This document shows positions 29,569-37,753 of a stretch of 64,000 nucleotides of DNA, piece after piece (position 1 is the first letter of the stretch; the number at the start of each line of letters is the position of its first letter). The position numbers and the translations under genes are program-made. The notes beneath the pieces are model-generated. The model did not search any database and had not been told where the DNA came from. It saw nothing but the letters and a program-made list of their open reading frames with translations. The DNA comes from Fusobacterium perfoetens ATCC 29250 (GTDB lineage Bacteria; Fusobacteriota; Fusobacteriia; Fusobacteriales; Fusobacteriaceae), in assembly GCF_000622245.1 (NCBI RefSeq), contig NZ_JHXW01000005.1, positions 95,298-159,297 on the forward strand, read 5' to 3'.

Positions 29569-30922
29569 AATCTTTTTTCTCCTTTTTTAAATAATCTAAA
29601 AATTCTTTTGTTGCTTTTTTCACTTTTCCACTTAAAAGAAGAATTCCAATAAGATTTGGTATTATCATAAGTCCTAAAACTGTATCTTGTAATAACCATA
29701 CAATTTTTAGAGTACTAATAGACCCTATTAAAGTTAAACATACAAATATATATTTAAAATAAGAAGCAACTTTTGAATTAAATATATAAGTAAGAGTAAC
29801 ATTTCCAAAATACCATTGAGATAAAACTGTTGAAAAAGCAAAAAGTATCATACTTATTCCTATAATATACTTAAATAAATGATGAATTCCTCCAAATGCT
29901 GTAATTACATAAATGGCTGGAGAAATATTTTGTTCTGTTACTCCTGAAGTTAAAACTATAAATGCTGTTAAACTACATATTACTACTGTATCAATAAATA
30001 CTTCTAATATTCCATAAAGTCCTTGTCTTGCTGGAAAATCTGTAATTGCTGCTGAATGAAGTACTGGAGCACTTCCTTCTCCTGCCTCATTAGAATATAA
30101 TCCTCTAGCAATTCCATATCTCATAGCTTCTTTAATTGTATATCCTAAAACTCCTCCTCCTACTGATTCTGTATTAAAAGCACTAGATATAATATTCATT
30201 ATAGCATAAGGAACATGATTTATGTTAGAAATAATTATTATAATTCCTCCAAAAAAATAAATAGATGTCATTATAGGAATTAATTTTTCAGCAACTGCTC
30301 CTAATCTTTTTACTCCACCAACTACAACCATTGTTACTATTATTCCCATTAAAACTCCACCTAAAATAGGCTTTATTCCAAATATATCTTTTAAAACAAT
30401 AGCAACAGCATTTGATTGAATTAGCGCTCCTCCACTTATTTGAATAAGCATTAAAAAAGCAAAAAGTACTCCTACTCTTTTCCATCCCAATCCTTTAGAA
30501 AGATAATACATTGGACCACCAACATAATTTCCTTCATCTGTTTTTTCTCTATATATCATTCCTATTACTATTTCAGCATATTTAGTGGCCATTCCTAAAA
30601 TTCCAGCAATCCACATCCAAAATACTGCTCCTGGTCCTCCACTAGCTATAGCTGTGGCAACTCCAACTATATTTCCATTACCAACACAACTACTTAAAGC
30701 TGTACAAAGCGCTTGAAATGATGAAAGAGTTCCCTCTCCTTTTATTTGATTTTTTCCCTTAATAGATTTTACAAGCTCCTTAATAGCTAAAGGAAAACCT
30801 TTTAATTGTATCCCTCCTGTAATTATAGTAAAAAATACTCCAACTCCCATTAAAGTTATCATTAAATAATTTCCCCAGATAATATTAGATATTCTTTCTA
30901 AAATAAATTCTATCTTTTCCAT
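29558..30922 (-). CDS. Alanine/glycine:cation symporter family protein (AGCS)
   Basis: 454-aa sodium- or proton-coupled amino-acid symporter of the AlsT/DagA family. About ten to eleven helices; family signatures include SSFQALCTALSSCVGNGNIVGVATAIASGGPGAVFWMW (about residues 66-102) and GLYSNEAGEGSAPVLHSAA. Length is typical. Unusually for a simple amino-acid carrier it is coupled to a DeoR regulator, which normally senses a phosphorylated sugar or similar compound. Cargo is probably alanine or glycine, not proven. Confidence 0.93.
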   Translation of the reverse strand: MEKIEFILERISNIIWGNYLMITLMGVGVFFTIITGGIQLKGFPLAIKELVKSIKGKNQIKGEGTLSSFQALCTALSSCVGNGNIVGVATAIASGGPGAVFWMWIAGILGMATKYAEIVIGMIYREKTDEGNYVGGPMYYLSKGLGWKRVGVLFAFLMLIQISGGALIQSNAVAIVLKDIFGIKPILGGVLMGIIVTMVVVGGVKRLGAVAEKLIPIMTSIYFFGGIIIIISNINHVPYAIMNIISSAFNTESVGGGVLGYTIKEAMRYGIARGLYSNEAGEGSAPVLHSAAITDFPARQGLYGILEVFIDTVVICSLTAFIVLTSGVTEQNISPAIYVITAFGGIHHLFKYIIGISMILFAFSTVLSQWYFGNVTLTYIFNSKVASYFKYIFVCLTLIGSISTLKIVWLLQDTVLGLMIIPNLIGILLLSGKVKKATKEFLDYLKKEKKDYVG

Positions 30923-31188
30923 ATATCCTCCTAAACAATAAAATTATTTGATATAATCATAACATATTTATGAGTTTTTTTGAAGTATTTTGTTTAATTT
31001 TTATAGTTTTTTGTTGTTTTCGTTGTTACTTTTGAAAAAATTTTCTTTTTATAAAAAAGTTAGATAGAATAAAAAATATTTTACTCAACTCTTTTTTTTA
31101 TATTAAAATTTTTTTTAATCTTAATTTTTTGACTTTTTATTTCTAGATTTTTATTAAAAATCAATTTATAATTTTTTAAATAATAATA
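30923..31188 (-). promoter_or_regulatory. Promoter region of symporter-DeoR operon
   Basis: Part of a 343-nt gene-free stretch. A minus-strand -10 TATGAT lies near 30955-30960 with a weak TTCAAA 17 nt upstream. The T/G-rich motif TTTTGTTGTTTT (plus strand, 31009-31020) continues as CGTTGTT and is shared with the MFS operon promoter region, suggesting a common DeoR operator. Nothing else recognisable in the AT-rich remainder. Confidence 0.5.
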
Positions 31189-31214
31189 AAAGTCTAAGAT
31201 AAATCTTAGACTTT
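31189..31214 (-). terminator. Intrinsic terminator after amino-acid ABC operon
   Basis: Perfect 12-bp stem AAAGTCTAAGAT / ATCTTAGACTTT (31189-31200, 31203-31214) followed on the minus strand by a T-rich tract; about 50 nt beyond the stop of the binding-protein gene. Confidence 0.8.
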
Positions 31215-31265
31215 CGTTTCTTTTTATAAATCTTACTCTAAATTTATTTAAGATATTTTTTTAAA

Positions 31266-31991
31266 TTATTTAAAATATTTTTCTAATAATTTCTCAAATT
31301 CTCCATTAGATTTTAAAGTTGTTATAGCCTTATTTACATCTTCTAATAATTTTGTATCTTCTTTTCTTACAGCTATAGCATAATCTTCAGCTTCACCTTT
31401 TCCTTCAGCAAGTTTTAATCCAGGATTTTTCTTTACATAGTTTACAGCAGTTTCAGAATCTAATACAACAGCATCTAATTTTCCATTTTGTAAAGCCATT
31501 ATTCCAGCATAAGCAGCATTATATTTTTCAGAAGGTAATCCCATTTCTGTTATTACTAAATCTCCTGTAAATCCAAGCATAACTCCTATTTTTTTATCTT
31601 TTAAATCAGCAAAATCTTTTATATCATTATTTGATTCTTGTAAAACAATAACTTGATTAGCTGAATAATATGGTTCTGTGAAGTTAACAGATTTTTTTCT
31701 TTCTTCACTAGCTGTCATTCCAGCTATTACTAAATCAACTTTTTTAGATTGAAGAGCTGGTAATAATCCATCAAAACTCATATCTTTCATTACTACTTCT
31801 CTTCCTAATTCTTTTCCAATAGCATTAATAAGGTCAATATCAAACCCTACCATTTTTCCATCTTCTAAATACTCAAATGGTGGAAATTCAGCATTAGTTC
31901 CTACATAGATAGCTTTTTTCTCTTCTTTTCCACAAGCAAAAAACATTAACATTGTTAAAACAAGACCACAAACCTTTAAAACTTTTTTCAT
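31266..31991 (-). CDS. Amino-acid ABC transporter substrate-binding lipoprotein
   Basis: 241-aa family-3 extracellular solute-binding protein. Lipobox FFAC places the lipidated Cys at residue 20. The sequence YVGTNAEFPPFEYLEDGKMVGFDIDLINAIGKELG (about 29-63) is the classic polar amino-acid binder N-lobe, and DLVIAGMTASEERKKSVNFTEPYY gives the ligand-binding Arg. It is the last gene of a permease, ATPase, binding protein operon. Polar amino acid is certain as a class; which one is not. Confidence 0.92.
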   Translation of the reverse strand: MKKVLKVCGLVLTMLMFFACGKEEKKAIYVGTNAEFPPFEYLEDGKMVGFDIDLINAIGKELGREVVMKDMSFDGLLPALQSKKVDLVIAGMTASEERKKSVNFTEPYYSANQVIVLQESNNDIKDFADLKDKKIGVMLGFTGDLVITEMGLPSEKYNAAYAGIMALQNGKLDAVVLDSETAVNYVKKNPGLKLAEGKGEAEDYAIAVRKEDTKLLEDVNKAITTLKSNGEFEKLLEKYFK

Positions 31992-32025
31992 ATTTTTTCC
32001 TCCATATATAATTTAATAAAATTTG

Positions 32026-32754
32026 TTAACGATTTAAAACTTTATTTAAAAATTCCTTAGTTCTTTCATGTTTAGGATTTCCAAATATAACTTCTGGAGA
32101 ATCATCTTCTAATATTGTTCCTCTGTCCATGAAAAACACTCTATCAGCCACATTTTTAGCAAATCCCATTTCATGAGTTACTATTATCATTGTCATTCCC
32201 TCATCAGCTAACTCTCTCATAACATCAAGAACTTCTTTTATCATTTCTGGGTCTAATGCTGATGTTGGCTCATCAAAAAGTATTACTTCTGGGTCCATAG
32301 CAAGAGTTCTAGCTATAGCTATTCTTTGTTTTTGTCCTCCTGATAATTGGTCAGGATAAGCATTTTCTTTATCAGCTAAACCTACTTTTTTTAATAATTT
32401 TCTTGCTTTCTCATTAATTTCCTCTAATTTTGCATTTTTTACTTTTAAAGGAGACAAAGTTAAATTTTCTAAAACTGTTTTATGAGGAAAAAGATTGAAA
32501 TGTTGGAAAACCATTCCAACTTTTTCTCTAATTTTATTTATATCTGTTTTATCGTCCATTAAATTTTGATTATTTATATAGATTGCTCCACCTGTAGGTT
32601 CTTCTAATTTGTTAAGACATCTTAAGAAAGTAGATTTTCCACTTCCAGATGGTCCAATTATAGCTATAACTTCACCTTTTTTTATTTCTACTGATATATC
32701 TTTTAAAACTTCTAATTTTCCAAAACTTTTATATAAATGTTCTACCTTAATCAC
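32026..32754 (-). CDS. Amino-acid ABC transporter ATP-binding protein (GlnQ-like)
   Basis: 242-aa ATPase that powers the importer. Walker [10 protein letters not shown] (about residues 34-42), Q-loop [20 protein letters not shown], signature LSGGQKQR, Walker [13 protein letters not shown] and the switch His in [10 protein letters not shown] are all intact. The start overlaps the permease stop by 8 nt (translational coupling). Strong match to the polar amino-acid transport ATPase group (GlnQ/HisP/ArtP). Confidence 0.95.
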   Translation of the reverse strand: MIKVEHLYKSFGKLEVLKDISVEIKKGEVIAIIGPSGSGKSTFLRCLNKLEEPTGGAIYINNQNLMDDKTDINKIREKVGMVFQHFNLFPHKTVLENLTLSPLKVKNAKLEEINEKARKLLKKVGLADKENAYPDQLSGGQKQRIAIARTLAMDPEVILFDEPTSALDPEMIKEVLDVMRELADEGMTMIIVTHEMGFAKNVADRVFFMDRGTILEDDSPEVIFGNPKHERTKEFLNKVLNR

Positions 32755-33463
32755 TTACTTTCAACCCCTTTTCAACATTTCTCATAATCTTAGTAAATAT
32801 TCCTACCATTACTAAATAAATAAGTCCAACTGCTAATAATGGTTCTACTCCTCTATAAGTTTGACTAGTAATTATATTTGCTGAACGAAGTAAATCTACT
32901 CCACCTATAAATCCTACTATTGATGTTTCTTTTAATAATGTAATAAATTCACTAACAAGAGCTGGTAAAATTTTTCTTATAGCTTGAGGAATTATAACTT
33001 CTTTCATAGCTATATGATAAGGCATTCCTAAAGCTCTAGCTGCTTCCATTTGTCCTTTATCAAGTCCCTCAATTCCTGCTCTAATGATTTCACAAACATA
33101 AGCTCCTGAGTTTATACCAAAAGCAATTCCTGCTATTAAAAATACAGGCATATCTCTAAATCCAGCAAAAATAATATTTGCTAATATCATAAGTTGAACT
33201 ACTGCAGGAGTTCCTCTTATTATATCTGTGTATAAGATTGATAAATTTGTTAATGGAGTCCAATTTTTCCATTTTTTATTTTTACTATGTTTAAATGGAC
33301 GGAAATTACAAATTCTCATAATTGCTGCTAAAATTCCTAAGATAATTCCTAAGATAGCTGAAAATAATGTTACTCCAACTGAAAAAGAAAGACCTTGTAT
33401 CATATATTGATATCTTTGTCCTTCGATAAAAATCTCTTTTAATACTCCTAAGTACTCTGTCAT
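32747..33463 (-). CDS. Amino-acid ABC transporter permease
   Basis: 238-aa inner-membrane permease of the His/Glu/Gln/Arg/opine family. About five helices; the ATPase-contact loop reads [30 protein letters not shown] (EAA motif, about residues 141-170). First gene of the operon, preceded by a ribosome binding site TAGGAGG and, about 50 nt further upstream, by the terminator of a structured leader RNA, so its expression is probably attenuated. Confidence 0.93.
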   Translation of the reverse strand: MTEYLGVLKEIFIEGQRYQYMIQGLSFSVGVTLFSAILGIILGILAAIMRICNFRPFKHSKNKKWKNWTPLTNLSILYTDIIRGTPAVVQLMILANIIFAGFRDMPVFLIAGIAFGINSGAYVCEIIRAGIEGLDKGQMEAARALGMPYHIAMKEVIIPQAIRKILPALVSEFITLLKETSIVGFIGGVDLLRSANIITSQTYRGVEPLLAVGLIYLVMVGIFTKIMRNVEKGLKVSD

Positions 33464-33516
33464 TTTTCCTCCTAAAAATATATATAAATTTTAAATTTTT
33501 TAACTTAAAAAAAATA

Positions 33517-33540
33517 GCTTAGTTTCTTTTGAAACTAAGC
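33517..33540 (-). terminator. Leader terminator upstream of amino-acid ABC operon
   Basis: Strong stem GCTTAGTTTC / GAAACTAAGC (minus strand, arms 33531-33540 and 33517-33526) with an AAAA loop, followed by a run of eight T. It lies between the leader RNA and the permease start, so it must be read through for the operon to be expressed. Confidence 0.85.
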
Positions 33541-33725
33541 CTTAACATCTTAATTAAAATAACTTGTGGTTATATTATGCTCATAGGAATCCCCTAATCT
33601 TTACAAACTAAAATAGATATTTTTGGACAAGTTCAAAGAAACGATATTAAATTTCGTTTAAAATTTTCTATTCCTTTCTTGCCTCGTCATAAATAACATT
33701 TTGATTCCCCCATTTATTTTTTTAT
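33517..33725 (-). ncRNA. Structured leader RNA, candidate riboswitch or small RNA
   Basis: About 200-nt transcript predicted from the consensus promoter to the terminator. Complementary segments suggest a branched fold: P1 GUUAUUUAUG (33688-33697) with CAUAAUAUAAC (33569-33579), P2 AGGAAU (33670-33675) with AUUCCU (33585-33590), and inside it two hairpins, AAACGA/UCGUUU (33654-33659, 33639-33644) and UCUUU/AAAGA (33635-33639, 33598-33602). The unpaired strands (ACGAGGCAAGA, UUAGGGG, AUGAG) are less AT-rich than the surroundings, as expected for a conserved core. I do not recognise it as lysine, SAM, TPP, purine, glycine or T-box. It could be a new amino-acid riboswitch or a free-standing RNA such as 6S. 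Confidence 0.55.
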
Positions 33726-33731
33726 TAACTA

Positions 33732-33760
33732 ATAGTATCAAATAAATTCTCTTTTGTCAA
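33732..33760 (-). promoter_or_regulatory. Promoter of the structured leader RNA
   Basis: Minus-strand TTGACA (33755-33760), 17-nt spacer, TACTAT (33732-33737), with a TGA just before the -10. Predicted start near 33725. It overlaps the gap to the upstream YbjQ-like gene by only a few nucleotides and drives away from it. Confidence 0.75.
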
Positions 33761-33768
33761 TAATTTAT

Positions 33769-34218
33769 TTAACTTTTTTCTATTTTTACAACAGTTCCAC
33801 TTACTATTATTCCAATTCTATTTTTATCAAACTCTGTATAACTTAAATCTACTCCAACAATGGCATTCCCACCTTTAAGCATAGCATTATATTTTAATTT
33901 ATCCATTGCATATTTTTTACCTTTAGCTAATTTTTCTTCAAAACCAGAAGACCTAGCTCCAAATAAGTCTGATATATTTCCCTCTACCTCTGAAAATATT
34001 CCTGTTCCTATAACTACTTCTGCACTATCAATATCTATATAGTCTACAACTTTGTATCCCTCAATATTATTAGTTGTAGTAATTTTTATTGTAGAAATTC
34101 TTCTTTCAATCTCTTCCTTTCCACAATCAGCACAATATTCCTCATTTCCAATTTTATAAAATGTTATAGATTTAAAAAATCCAGCTTCTTTTCCACATTT
34201 TGCACATTTCTTTCCCAT
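33769..34218 (-). CDS. YbjQ/UPF0145-like protein with N-terminal zinc ribbon
   Basis: 149-aa cytosolic protein. Residues 1-35 carry a CxxC...CxxC zinc-ribbon (KKCAKCGKEAGFF ... EYCADCGKEE), and residues about 50-145 match the YbjQ/UPF0145 'heavy-metal-binding' domain (YIDIDSAEVVIGTGIFSEVEGNISDLFGARSSGFEEKL, then AMLKGGNAIVGVDLSYTEF). Plain YbjQ proteins lack the ribbon. Function unknown. Ten nucleotides downstream of the DUF554 gene, so probably cotranscribed with it. Confidence 0.8.
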   Translation of the reverse strand: MGKKCAKCGKEAGFFKSITFYKIGNEEYCADCGKEEIERRISTIKITTTNNIEGYKVVDYIDIDSAEVVIGTGIFSEVEGNISDLFGARSSGFEEKLAKGKKYAMDKLKYNAMLKGGNAIVGVDLSYTEFDKNRIGIIVSGTVVKIEKS

Positions 34219-34227
34219 AATTCCTCC

Positions 34228-34920
34228 TTAAAATAATCTCATTATTAATGAAAATATAATTGGTAAAAACATTCCTGGAAGCATATTAGTAACTTTTAAA
34301 TATTTTTCTCCAAATATTAAAGTCAAGCCTAATCCTGTTAAAATTGCTCCACCAACTGCTGTTACATCTCCCATTACTTCTGGTGTTGTAACAACTTTTA
34401 AAATATTTCCCATACAAAACATCAATCCTTGATAAAGCACAACCATTATTCCTGAAAAAATAACTCCTATTCCATAAGTAGAAGCTAACATCATAGACAT
34501 TACACCATCTAATATTGATTTTATATAAATTAAATTTCCATCACCATTTAATGCTATTTTTACAGGGCCTAATATTGCCATTGAACCTACACAAAATATT
34601 AAAGTTGAAGTTACAAACCCTTTTATCATTCCTCCCTCTTCTTTTTCTTTGCCAAACTTTTCTTGTAATATCTTTCCTAGATTTTTTAATTTTCCATCTA
34701 AATCAAATTTTTCTCCAATTACAACTCCTATTACTAAATATATTGCTACATACATTCCATTTTTAAAAGTTAGGGCGTCTTTTAGACCCATTATAAAAGT
34801 AAAAAGTCCTAATATTTTTATTATTGATTCAGATATATCTTTAGGTAAAGCTTTTCTAAATATATATCCTAATAAAGTTCCTAAAACTATAGTCAAGCCA
34901 TTTAAAAGAATTATAAACAT
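34228..34920 (-). CDS. DUF554 family membrane protein (YqgA-like)
   Basis: 230-aa inner-membrane protein, seven or so helices, with the conserved GLTIVLGTLLGYIFRKALP N terminus and SILDGVMSMMLASTYGIGVIFS segment of the DUF554/YqgA family. The function of the family is unknown; transport is assumed. It is the first gene of a two-gene unit with the zinc-ribbon YbjQ protein and is divergent from the threonine aldolase gene. Confidence 0.88.
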   Translation of the reverse strand: MFIILLNGLTIVLGTLLGYIFRKALPKDISESIIKILGLFTFIMGLKDALTFKNGMYVAIYLVIGVVIGEKFDLDGKLKNLGKILQEKFGKEKEEGGMIKGFVTSTLIFCVGSMAILGPVKIALNGDGNLIYIKSILDGVMSMMLASTYGIGVIFSGIMVVLYQGLMFCMGNILKVVTTPEVMGDVTAVGGAILTGLGLTLIFGEKYLKVTNMLPGMFLPIIFSLIMRLF

Positions 34921-35057
34921 ATTTCCCCTCCCAATAAAATTCTTTTTCTATATTAATGAATATTATAACAAATTTTTTTAAATTTCAATATTTTTCTTTA
35001 ATTTCTAAAAAATTAGTGTTATAATTTCTATAATTTCAAAAATAAAAGGTGATAAAT

Positions 35058-36089
35058 ATGATTAGTTTCAATAATGATTATAGCGAGGGAGCTCATCCTA
35101 ATATATTAAATGCTCTTATCGAAACAAATTTTGAACAAACAGATGGATATGGTGAAGATTATTATACTAACTTAGCTTACGAAAAAATTAAAACTGCTCT
35201 TAATTGTGATGATTGCCATATTAGATTTTTAGTTGGAGGTACACAAACTAATCTTGTAGTTATCTCTCATCTTCTAAGACCTCATCAAGCTGTTATATCT
35301 TCTGATGTGGGACATATTAATGTACATGAAACAGGAGCTATTGAAGGAACAGGACACAAAGTTCTTACTACTGAAAAAATAAAAGATGGTAAATTAACTC
35401 CTGAAACAATAAAAAAAGTTTTAGATATTCATACTGACGCCCATATGGTACAACCTAAAATGGTTTATTTATCAAATCCAAATGAATTAGGGGCTATCTA
35501 TACTAAAGAGGAATTAAAAAATATATATGAATTTTGTAAAGAAAACAATCTTTATTTCTATATTGACGGAGCTAGACTTTCTTCTGCTTTAGCCTCTGAA
35601 AAAAATAATATAGATTTATCTGATTACAAAGATTTATGTGATATTTTATACATAGGAGCTACAAAATCTGGAGCTTTATTTGGAGAAGCTGTGGTATTTT
35701 TCAATCTTTCTTTAGTTGGAGATTTTCAATATTCTATCAAATTAAGAGGAGCTTTACTTGCTAAAGGTAGATTACTTGGAATTCAATTTAATGAGTTATT
35801 TAAAAATAATTTATTTGTAGAGATTGGAAAACATGCTAATAAAATGGCAAAAAAAATAAAAGATATATTTGTAAAAAATAATATTCCTTTTGTTGTTGAT
35901 TCTTATTCTAATCAACTTTTTGTGATTTTCTCTAATGAATTAATAAAAAAATTATCAGATAAATATAAATTTTCTATTATTGAAAAATATGATGAAAATA
36001 ATACTGTAGTGAGATTTGTTACTTCTTGGGCTACAAAAGAAGAAAATGTAGATGAATTTATAAAAGATTTTAAAGAAATTATTAAATAG
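35058..36089 (+). CDS. Low-specificity L-threonine aldolase (PLP enzyme)
   Basis: 343-aa fold-type I PLP enzyme that splits L-threonine or L-allo-threonine into glycine and acetaldehyde. The N terminus SFNNDYSEGAHPNIL, phosphate-binding VGGTQTN, YIDGARLSSAL (cofactor Asp) and IGATKSGAL with the Schiff-base Lys (about K203) are all present. An earlier GTG at 35049 lies inside the AGGTG ribosome binding site; ATG 35058 is preferred. Ten nucleotides separate it from the Nudix gene. A beta-eliminating lyase of the same family is the alternative. Confidence 0.9.
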   Translation: MISFNNDYSEGAHPNILNALIETNFEQTDGYGEDYYTNLAYEKIKTALNCDDCHIRFLVGGTQTNLVVISHLLRPHQAVISSDVGHINVHETGAIEGTGHKVLTTEKIKDGKLTPETIKKVLDIHTDAHMVQPKMVYLSNPNELGAIYTKEELKNIYEFCKENNLYFYIDGARLSSALASEKNNIDLSDYKDLCDILYIGATKSGALFGEAVVFFNLSLVGDFQYSIKLRGALLAKGRLLGIQFNELFKNNLFVEIGKHANKMAKKIKDIFVKNNIPFVVDSYSNQLFVIFSNELIKKLSDKYKFSIIEKYDENNTVVRFVTSWATKEENVDEFIKDFKEIIK

Positions 36090-36099
36090 GTGATTTTTT

Positions 36100-36741
36100 A
36101 TGGATAATAAAAAATTGGTAGAATTATTAAATCTTGTTAAAAGAAATATAACTCTTTCTGATTTAGGTATTCTGTATGCTCATAATGGTTATGATGATGA
36201 AAGATATAGAGAGCTTAAAGAAATTAATTTAGAAATTTTAGATATTTTAACAGATGAAAATATAACTTTAGATAAATTACATGATTTTTATTTACCTATA
36301 AGTGAATATCCAACTCCAAAAGTAGAAGTAAGAGGGCTTCTTCTTAATGAAAATGATGAAGTTTTAATGGTAGAAGAAAAATTAGACCCTGGTAAATGGT
36401 CTATCCCTGGTGGTTGGTGTGATATTGGTTTTTCTCCAAAAGAGGTTATGATTAAAGAAATGAAAGAGGAAACAGGTTTAGATGTGGAAATTGTAAAAGT
36501 ACTTGCTATTTTTGATAAAAAGTTTCATAATCACCCTGCTGATACTTTTTACACTTATAAAATAGCTTTTTTTTGTAAAAAATTAGATGGTAATTTAAAA
36601 ACAACTTTTGATATTACTAATGTTAAATTTTTTAAATTAGATAATCTTCCTCCTCTATCTACTTATAGAATTTTAGAAGAACAAATTAAAACTTTAGTTA
36701 ATTTAGCTAAAGATGAAAATTCTAAAACTTATTTTGAATAA
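36100..36741 (+). CDS. Nudix hydrolase with N-terminal extension (ADP-ribose pyrophosphatase-like)
   Basis: 213-aa hydrolase. The Nudix box is complete: GGWCDIGFSPKEVMIKEMKEETGLDVEI (G-x5-E-x7-REUxEExGU pattern, with K in place of R before the EE pair region) at about residues 105-130. The first 65 residues form the N-terminal domain seen in MutT-like ADP-ribose or nucleotide-sugar pyrophosphatases (ELLNLVKRNITLSDLGILYA). Cytosolic; likely hydrolyses a nucleoside diphosphate derivative. Cotranscribed with threonine aldolase. Confidence 0.88.
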   Translation: MDNKKLVELLNLVKRNITLSDLGILYAHNGYDDERYRELKEINLEILDILTDENITLDKLHDFYLPISEYPTPKVEVRGLLLNENDEVLMVEEKLDPGKWSIPGGWCDIGFSPKEVMIKEMKEETGLDVEIVKVLAIFDKKFHNHPADTFYTYKIAFFCKKLDGNLKTTFDITNVKFFKLDNLPPLSTYRILEEQIKTLVNLAKDENSKTYFE

Positions 36742-36760
36742 TTATATTTTTTATTTATAC

Positions 36761-36812
36761 AATAAAGAGACTATTGTTTTGTATAATAAAACTTTTACAA
36801 TAATCTCTTTAT
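36761..36812. terminator. Bidirectional intrinsic terminator
   Basis: Long imperfect stem AATAAAGAGACTATTGT / ACAATAATCTCTTTATT (36761-36777 and 36797-36812 approx.) with T-rich tail on both strands, between the convergent Nudix and ROK genes. Confidence 0.75.
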
Positions 36813-36853
36813 TATTTTTTTACTTTTTTATTTTAATGTTAAAGCCATAGCTC

Positions 36854-37690
36854 CTAAAATCCAGCATTATCTCCTAATTTAGGAGAAACTATATATTCAT
36901 CTATATTTTTTAAAATATCATCTGCTTGAATGTATTCATTTAACATCTCTTTAACATATTTTCTTATTTTAGGAAAAAGTTGTTTTTGTTTCATAACTCC
37001 TCCACCTAAAATTATTTTTTCTGGAGACAAAATTAATATATAATTTACAAGAGCTTGAGCAATATAAAAAGCTTCTAAATTCCATGCTTCATGGTCTAAA
37101 GGCAGTTTATCACCTTTTGTTTTCCATCTTTCTTCTATAGCTGGTCCTGAAGCAAGTCCTTCTAAGCAATCTTTATGAAATGGACATTTCCCTTCATATT
37201 TATCATTAGGATGTCTTTTTATAATTATATGTCCCATCTCAGGGTGTAACATTCCATGAACAAGTTTTCCAGAAATTAATATTCCTCCTCCTATTCCTGT
37301 TCCAACAGTTAAATAAATACAATTATCAAGATTTTTAGCTGCTCCCCATATAGACTCTCCTAAAGCTGCTCCATTAACATCTGTATCTATTACCATTGAA
37401 ATAGAAAAATGTTTTTTTAAATATTCTAAAATATTAAAATTTGTCCAAGTTAATTTAGGAGTTTTTCTTATAGAACCATAATTTTCTGATTTAGGATTAA
37501 TATCAACAGGACCAAAAGACCCTATTCCTAAAGTTTCTATATTTTTATCTTTAAAATATTCAACAACTTTTTTTAAAGTAATTTCAGGAGTTTCTGTTGG
37601 AAAACTAATTCTATCTAAAATCTCTCCTTTTTCATTCCCTATTCCACAAACAAACTTAGTTCCTCCAGCTTCTATTCCACCAATCAACAT
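36854..37690 (-). CDS. ROK family sugar kinase, C terminus changed by a one-base frameshift
   Basis: 278-aa ROK (repressor/ORF/kinase) sugar kinase; N-terminal ATP site GGIEAGGTKFVCGIG (residues 3-17), catalytic Asp in MVIDTDVNGAALGES, TVGTGIGGGI, and zinc motif region GHIIIKRHPNDKYEGKCPFHKDCLEGLASGPA (His and three Cys). It lies downstream of nanA, so N-acetylmannosamine is a plausible substrate, though the sequence is also like fructokinases. The frame ends after GDNAGF at TAG (36854). Adding one A in the preceding A/T tract gives GDNAGILGAMALTLK ending at 36828, the normal ROK ending, so a one-base deletion (or sequencing error) has removed about ten residues. Confidence 0.85.
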   Translation of the reverse strand: MLIGGIEAGGTKFVCGIGNEKGEILDRISFPTETPEITLKKVVEYFKDKNIETLGIGSFGPVDINPKSENYGSIRKTPKLTWTNFNILEYLKKHFSISMVIDTDVNGAALGESIWGAAKNLDNCIYLTVGTGIGGGILISGKLVHGMLHPEMGHIIIKRHPNDKYEGKCPFHKDCLEGLASGPAIEERWKTKGDKLPLDHEAWNLEAFYIAQALVNYILILSPEKIILGGGVMKQKQLFPKIRKYVKEMLNEYIQADDILKNIDEYIVSPKLGDNAGF

Positions 37691-37706
37691 TTTTCCTCCT
37701 TAAAAA

Positions 37707-37745
37707 AAGCTGTTGCTCTTATTTAATAAAAATTTGCAACAGCTT
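37707..37745 (-). terminator. Intercistronic terminator between nanA and ROK kinase
   Basis: Stem AAGCTGTTGC / GCAACAGCTT (minus arms 37736-37745 and 37707-37716) followed by seven T. It sits inside the apparent nanA-ROK operon, just before the kinase ribosome binding site, and would lower kinase expression relative to NanA. Confidence 0.75.
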
Positions 37746-37753
37746 GATTAAAA

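Noticed and set aside
33517..33725. Leader RNA as lysine riboswitch, T-box, SRP RNA or tmRNA
   Set aside because: None of the invariant core sequences of those RNAs (for example T-box TGGNACCGCG, SRP GGAAG loop, tmRNA acceptor end) are present.
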